8,457 nt of DNA from the NCBI GenBank assembly GCA_902783395.1, contig CACZRA010000286.1, forward strand, positions 1 through 8,457. The letters are read 5' to 3'. This document shows positions 6,098 to 8,457 of this stretch, piece by piece. Origin of the DNA: an uncultured Lachnospiraceae bacterium. Its GTDB lineage: Bacteria > Bacillota > Clostridia > Lachnospirales > Lachnospiraceae. Within the stretch, counting starts at the first letter, position 1. Every line of letters begins with the position of its first letter. The notes under the pieces are model-generated. The model did no database searches, had not been told where the DNA came from, and worked only from the letters and a program-made list of their open reading frames with translations. The position numbers were made by a program, and so were the translations under genes.

Positions 6098-8200
6098 ATG
6101 GCACAGGAATCGATCAAGGAAATCTACGGCAGTCTTGTATTCGGAGACAGAGTCATGCAGGAAAGGCTTCCGAAGGATGTCTACAGGGCTGTAAAGGCAA
6201 CTGCGGAAACAGGTACTCATCTTGCGCTGGATGTTGCAAATACCGTAGCCGCTGCAATGAAGGAATGGGCTTTGGAAAACGGAGCTACGCATTTTACGCA
6301 TTGGTTCCAGCCTATGACCGGGCTTACGGCCGAAAAGCATGACAGCTTTATTTTCCCGGCAGGAAGCGGAGAAGTGCTGCTTGAGTTTTCCGGAAAGGAG
6401 CTCGTAAAGGGAGAACCGGATGCTTCCAGCTTCCCTTCAGGCGGTCTGAGGGCAACCTTCGAGGCAAGGGGATATACGGCCTGGGATCCCTCATCTCCCT
6501 GCTTTGTAAAGGACGGAACACTTTATATTCCCACGGCATTCTGTTCATACGGCGGTGAGGCTCTTGATAAGAAGACGCCGCTTCTCCGTTCCATGGATGC
6601 TCTTTCCGAGTCTGCGATCAGGGTTTTGAATGTCCTCGGCAAAAAGGATGTATCAAGGGTAAATACGACTATAGGCTCCGAGCAGGAATATTTCCTTATT
6701 GACAAGGAGATGTACCTTAAGAGGAAGGATCTCGTTATGTGCGGAAGGACGCTCATCGGAGCACCGGCACCCAAGGGCCAGGAGATGGAGGATCATTATT
6801 TCGGCGTTCTCAAGCCCAAGGTTTCCGAATTCATGCATGAGCTTGACAAGGAGCTCTGGAAACTCGGAGTGCCCGCAAAGACCAAGCACAATGAGGTTGC
6901 ACCTGCACAGCATGAGCTTGCTCCCGTATTTGAGACCGCTAATGTCTCAGTTGACCACAACCAGCTTACAATGGAGGTGATGAAAAAGGTCGCTGATAAG
7001 TGCGGATATGCCTGTCTTCTCCATGAGAAGCCTTTTGAGGGGATAAACGGATCCGGCAAGCACAACAACTGGTCGATCTCCACGGATAAGGGTGAAAACC
7101 TTCTTGATCCCGGAAAGACTCCCCATGAGAATAAGCAGTTCCTTATCTTCCTCATGGCTGTGATATCCGCAGTGGATGAATATGCGGATCTTCTGAGACT
7201 TTCCGTTGCTACCGCAGGAAACGACCACAGGCTCGGTGCGAACGAGGCTCCGCCGGCAGTGATCTCTGTATTTGTAGGGGACGAGCTCGCAGGTGTCCTG
7301 AAGTCGATCGAAGAGGGGACGAAATTTGACGGAAGCGGAGCAACAAAGATGAGCTGGGCTCATGTGCTGCCCCATATCACACAGGATACCACGGACAGGA
7401 ACAGGACCTCTCCCTTCGCTTTCACGGGAAATAAATTCGAATTCCGTATGCCGGGGTCGTCAATTTCAGTTGCTCAGCCTAATATAGCGCTCAATACCGC
7501 AGTGGCGGAGATGCTTGACAGGATATATGAAAAGATCAAGGATGCTCCTGCCGACAAGCTTGACGAGGCGGTAGATGCGACTCTCCGCGAAATGCTTAAA
7601 GAGCACAAGAAGGTTATCTTCAACGGCAACGGTTATTCGGATGAATGGCTTGAGGAAGCGGAGAAGAGGGGACTTTACAACCTTAAGTCGGTTCCCGATG
7701 CGATGCCGCACTTATTGTCCGAAAAGAACAGAGAGCTTTTCAAAAAGCATGAGGTGCTTTCTGATGTCGAGCTTGAGTCAAGATATGAGATATTCCTTGA
7801 GAACTATAATAAGGAGATACATATCGAGGCCCTGACCCTTCAGGAGATGATAAGGAAGGACTTTACACAGGGACTTGTGTCCTATATGAAGGACGTGACG
7901 AATGAAGCATTGAAGAAGAAGCAGCTCCTTCCTTCGCTTCCGATATCCTATGAGTCGGATATAATCAATACTCTGGATGACACGAGCGAGATAATAGGTA
8001 ATAAGATACATCAGCTCCGCGATGACACGGAAAGAGCGGAGAGGATAGAAGACAATCTGGAAGCAGCAAAATTCTATCACGATGTGATCTTAAAGGATAT
8101 GGATGAACTCAGAGCCTTTGTCGATAAGGCGGAGAAGATCATCCCCGACGGATATCTCCCGTATCCTACATACGGACAGATACTGTTTTCACTCAGATAA
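6098..8200 (+). CDS. glnN: Type III glutamine synthetase (GSIII)
   Basis: Glutamine synthetase joins ammonium to glutamate with ATP hydrolysis, the main ammonium assimilation step. GSIII forms a large double-ring cytoplasmic oligomer. The product is 700 residues, normal for GSIII and far longer than GSI (about 450). The GSIII N-terminal region (about 1-180) is followed by the catalytic core. Core motifs are GSEQEYFLID (193-202, metal-binding Glu), NEVAPAQHELAPVFE (265-279), NGSGKHNNWS (317-326, substrate His322), NDHRLGANEAPPAVIS (375-390, with Arg378) and DRNRTSPFAFTGNKFEFR (433-450, Arg and metal Glu448). A helical C-terminal extension (about 540-685) is typical of the type. There is no adenylylation-type Tyr motif of GSI. 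AAAGGAG (6084-6090) precedes ATG 6098. It stands alone between its own promoter with a structured leader and a downstream hairpin, so it is probably monocistronic. Confidence 0.97.
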   Translation: MAQESIKEIYGSLVFGDRVMQERLPKDVYRAVKATAETGTHLALDVANTVAAAMKEWALENGATHFTHWFQPMTGLTAEKHDSFIFPAGSGEVLLEFSGKELVKGEPDASSFPSGGLRATFEARGYTAWDPSSPCFVKDGTLYIPTAFCSYGGEALDKKTPLLRSMDALSESAIRVLNVLGKKDVSRVNTTIGSEQEYFLIDKEMYLKRKDLVMCGRTLIGAPAPKGQEMEDHYFGVLKPKVSEFMHELDKELWKLGVPAKTKHNEVAPAQHELAPVFETANVSVDHNQLTMEVMKKVADKCGYACLLHEKPFEGINGSGKHNNWSISTDKGENLLDPGKTPHENKQFLIFLMAVISAVDEYADLLRLSVATAGNDHRLGANEAPPAVISVFVGDELAGVLKSIEEGTKFDGSGATKMSWAHVLPHITQDTTDRNRTSPFAFTGNKFEFRMPGSSISVAQPNIALNTAVAEMLDRIYEKIKDAPADKLDEAVDATLREMLKEHKKVIFNGNGYSDEWLEEAEKRGLYNLKSVPDAMPHLLSEKNRELFKKHEVLSDVELESRYEIFLENYNKEIHIEALTLQEMIRKDFTQGLVSYMKDVTNEALKKKQLLPSLPISYESDIINTLDDTSEIIGNKIHQLRDDTERAERIEDNLEAAKFYHDVILKDMDELRAFVDKAEKIIPDGYLPYPTYGQILFSLR

Positions 8201-8238
8201 ACAGACCGGAATGACTGTCGTTTCTGATGATATGATGA

Positions 8239-8276
8239 TAAAGACCGCCGAAGGCTTTGTGCCCCGGCGGTCTTTA
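8239..8276 (+). terminator. GC-rich hairpin after glnN, probable terminator
   Basis: TAAAGACCGCCG (8239-8250) pairs perfectly with CGGCGGTCTTTA (8265-8276), 12 bp. Inside it, GGC (8253-8255) can pair with GCC (8261-8263). The flanking A-rich and T-rich arms are those of a bidirectional intrinsic terminator, but only TCTTTA rather than a long T-run follows the GC core. Efficiency is therefore uncertain. It lies 38 bp after the glnN stop. Confidence 0.7.
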
Positions 8277-8310
8277 CAGTTACGCGCGTTGCAATCCGCG
8301 GGCGGAAATA

Positions 8311-8340
8311 ATGACAATAAAAGCTGAATTGTGTTATTAT
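8311..8340 (+). promoter_or_regulatory. Predicted extended -10 promoter for the gene at 8398
   Basis: ATGACA (8311-8316, 5 of 6 matches), 18 bp of spacer and TATTAT (8335-8340, 5 of 6) preceded by TGT, which forms an extended -10. Transcription would start near 8346, inside the 8-bp palindrome ATCCGGAT (8343-8350), leaving a leader of about 50 nt. Confidence 0.55.
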
Positions 8341-8397
8341 CTATCCGGATTATTGATGTCTTTATCAAAAATATGAATACAGGAGGAGCGGTTTGGC

Positions 8398-8457
8398 ATG
8401 CGCTTGAAGTTTTTCGGTATACTGCTCTGCATATCACTGGCGATCTCTCTTACGGGC
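8398..8457 (+). CDS. N-terminus of an exported protein, possibly a lipoprotein (truncated by window end)
   Basis: Only 20 codons are present: MRLKFFGILLCISLAISLTG. Two early basic residues (Arg2, Lys4) followed by an uninterrupted hydrophobic stretch form a classic signal peptide. The last three residues, LTG, would complete a lipobox if the next codon is Cys, making it a membrane-anchored lipoprotein; this cannot be decided here. AGGAGGAG (8381-8388) precedes ATG 8398 with slightly long spacing. A predicted promoter lies upstream and the glnN terminator isolates the gene from glnN. The mature protein and function are unknown. Confidence 0.65.
   Translation, partial: MRLKFFGILLCISLAISLTG

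Noticed and set aside
6947..7375. Open frame of 142 codons on the - strand inside glnN (similar ones at 244-660 and 6796-7155)
   Set aside because: These are antisense shadows of highly conserved coding sequence with no family features.
8103..8437. Short open frames on both strands around the end of glnN and the following gap (8103-8327 +, 8189-8437 -)
   Set aside because: They run through the glnN stop region, the terminator hairpin or the predicted promoter, and their sequences look non-protein-like.

Overview
The window is a stretch of ordinary chromosome, probably from an anaerobic Firmicute of the Lachnospiraceae type. That placement is inferred from the type III glutamine synthetase, the STAS-kinase fusion, clostridial-looking TrpA, PheA and DAHP synthase variants, heavy use of AGG and ATA codons, and GGAGG-type ribosome binding sites. 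GC content looks moderate by eye. All genes lie on the + strand. There is no mobile element, CRISPR array, tRNA or rRNA.

Region 1 (1-3940) is an aromatic amino acid cluster. It holds the 3' three quarters of trpB and a complete trpA that overlaps trpB by 8 bp. A near-consensus promoter is built across the trpA stop codon. A short leader with a weak terminator-like hairpin follows, then pheA (fused chorismate mutase, prephenate dehydratase and ACT domain) and a class I DAHP synthase gene. DAHP synthase feeds the shikimate pathway, PheA draws chorismate to phenylalanine, and TrpBA finishes tryptophan. The promoter lets the Phe/DAHP part be expressed apart from the trp operon.

Region 2 (3941-5955) is a two-gene unit behind an extended -10 promoter. 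The first gene fuses an anti-sigma-antagonist-like STAS domain to an aminoglycoside-phosphotransferase-like kinase domain with altered metal-site residues. The second encodes a DUF2225 protein with two CxxC zinc-knuckle pairs. This is the least understood part of the window.

Region 3 (5956-8276) is the type III glutamine synthetase gene glnN. It has its own promoter, a leader that can fold into a long two-part hairpin beginning at the predicted transcription start, and a GC-rich hairpin after the gene. Region 4 (8277-8457) has another extended -10 promoter and the first 20 codons of an exported protein, possibly a lipoprotein, cut by the window edge.

The best candidates for something undescribed are the glnN leader RNA and the STAS-kinase/DUF2225 pair. 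The rest is conventional metabolism with some informative residue changes in TrpA, PheA and the DAHP synthase.
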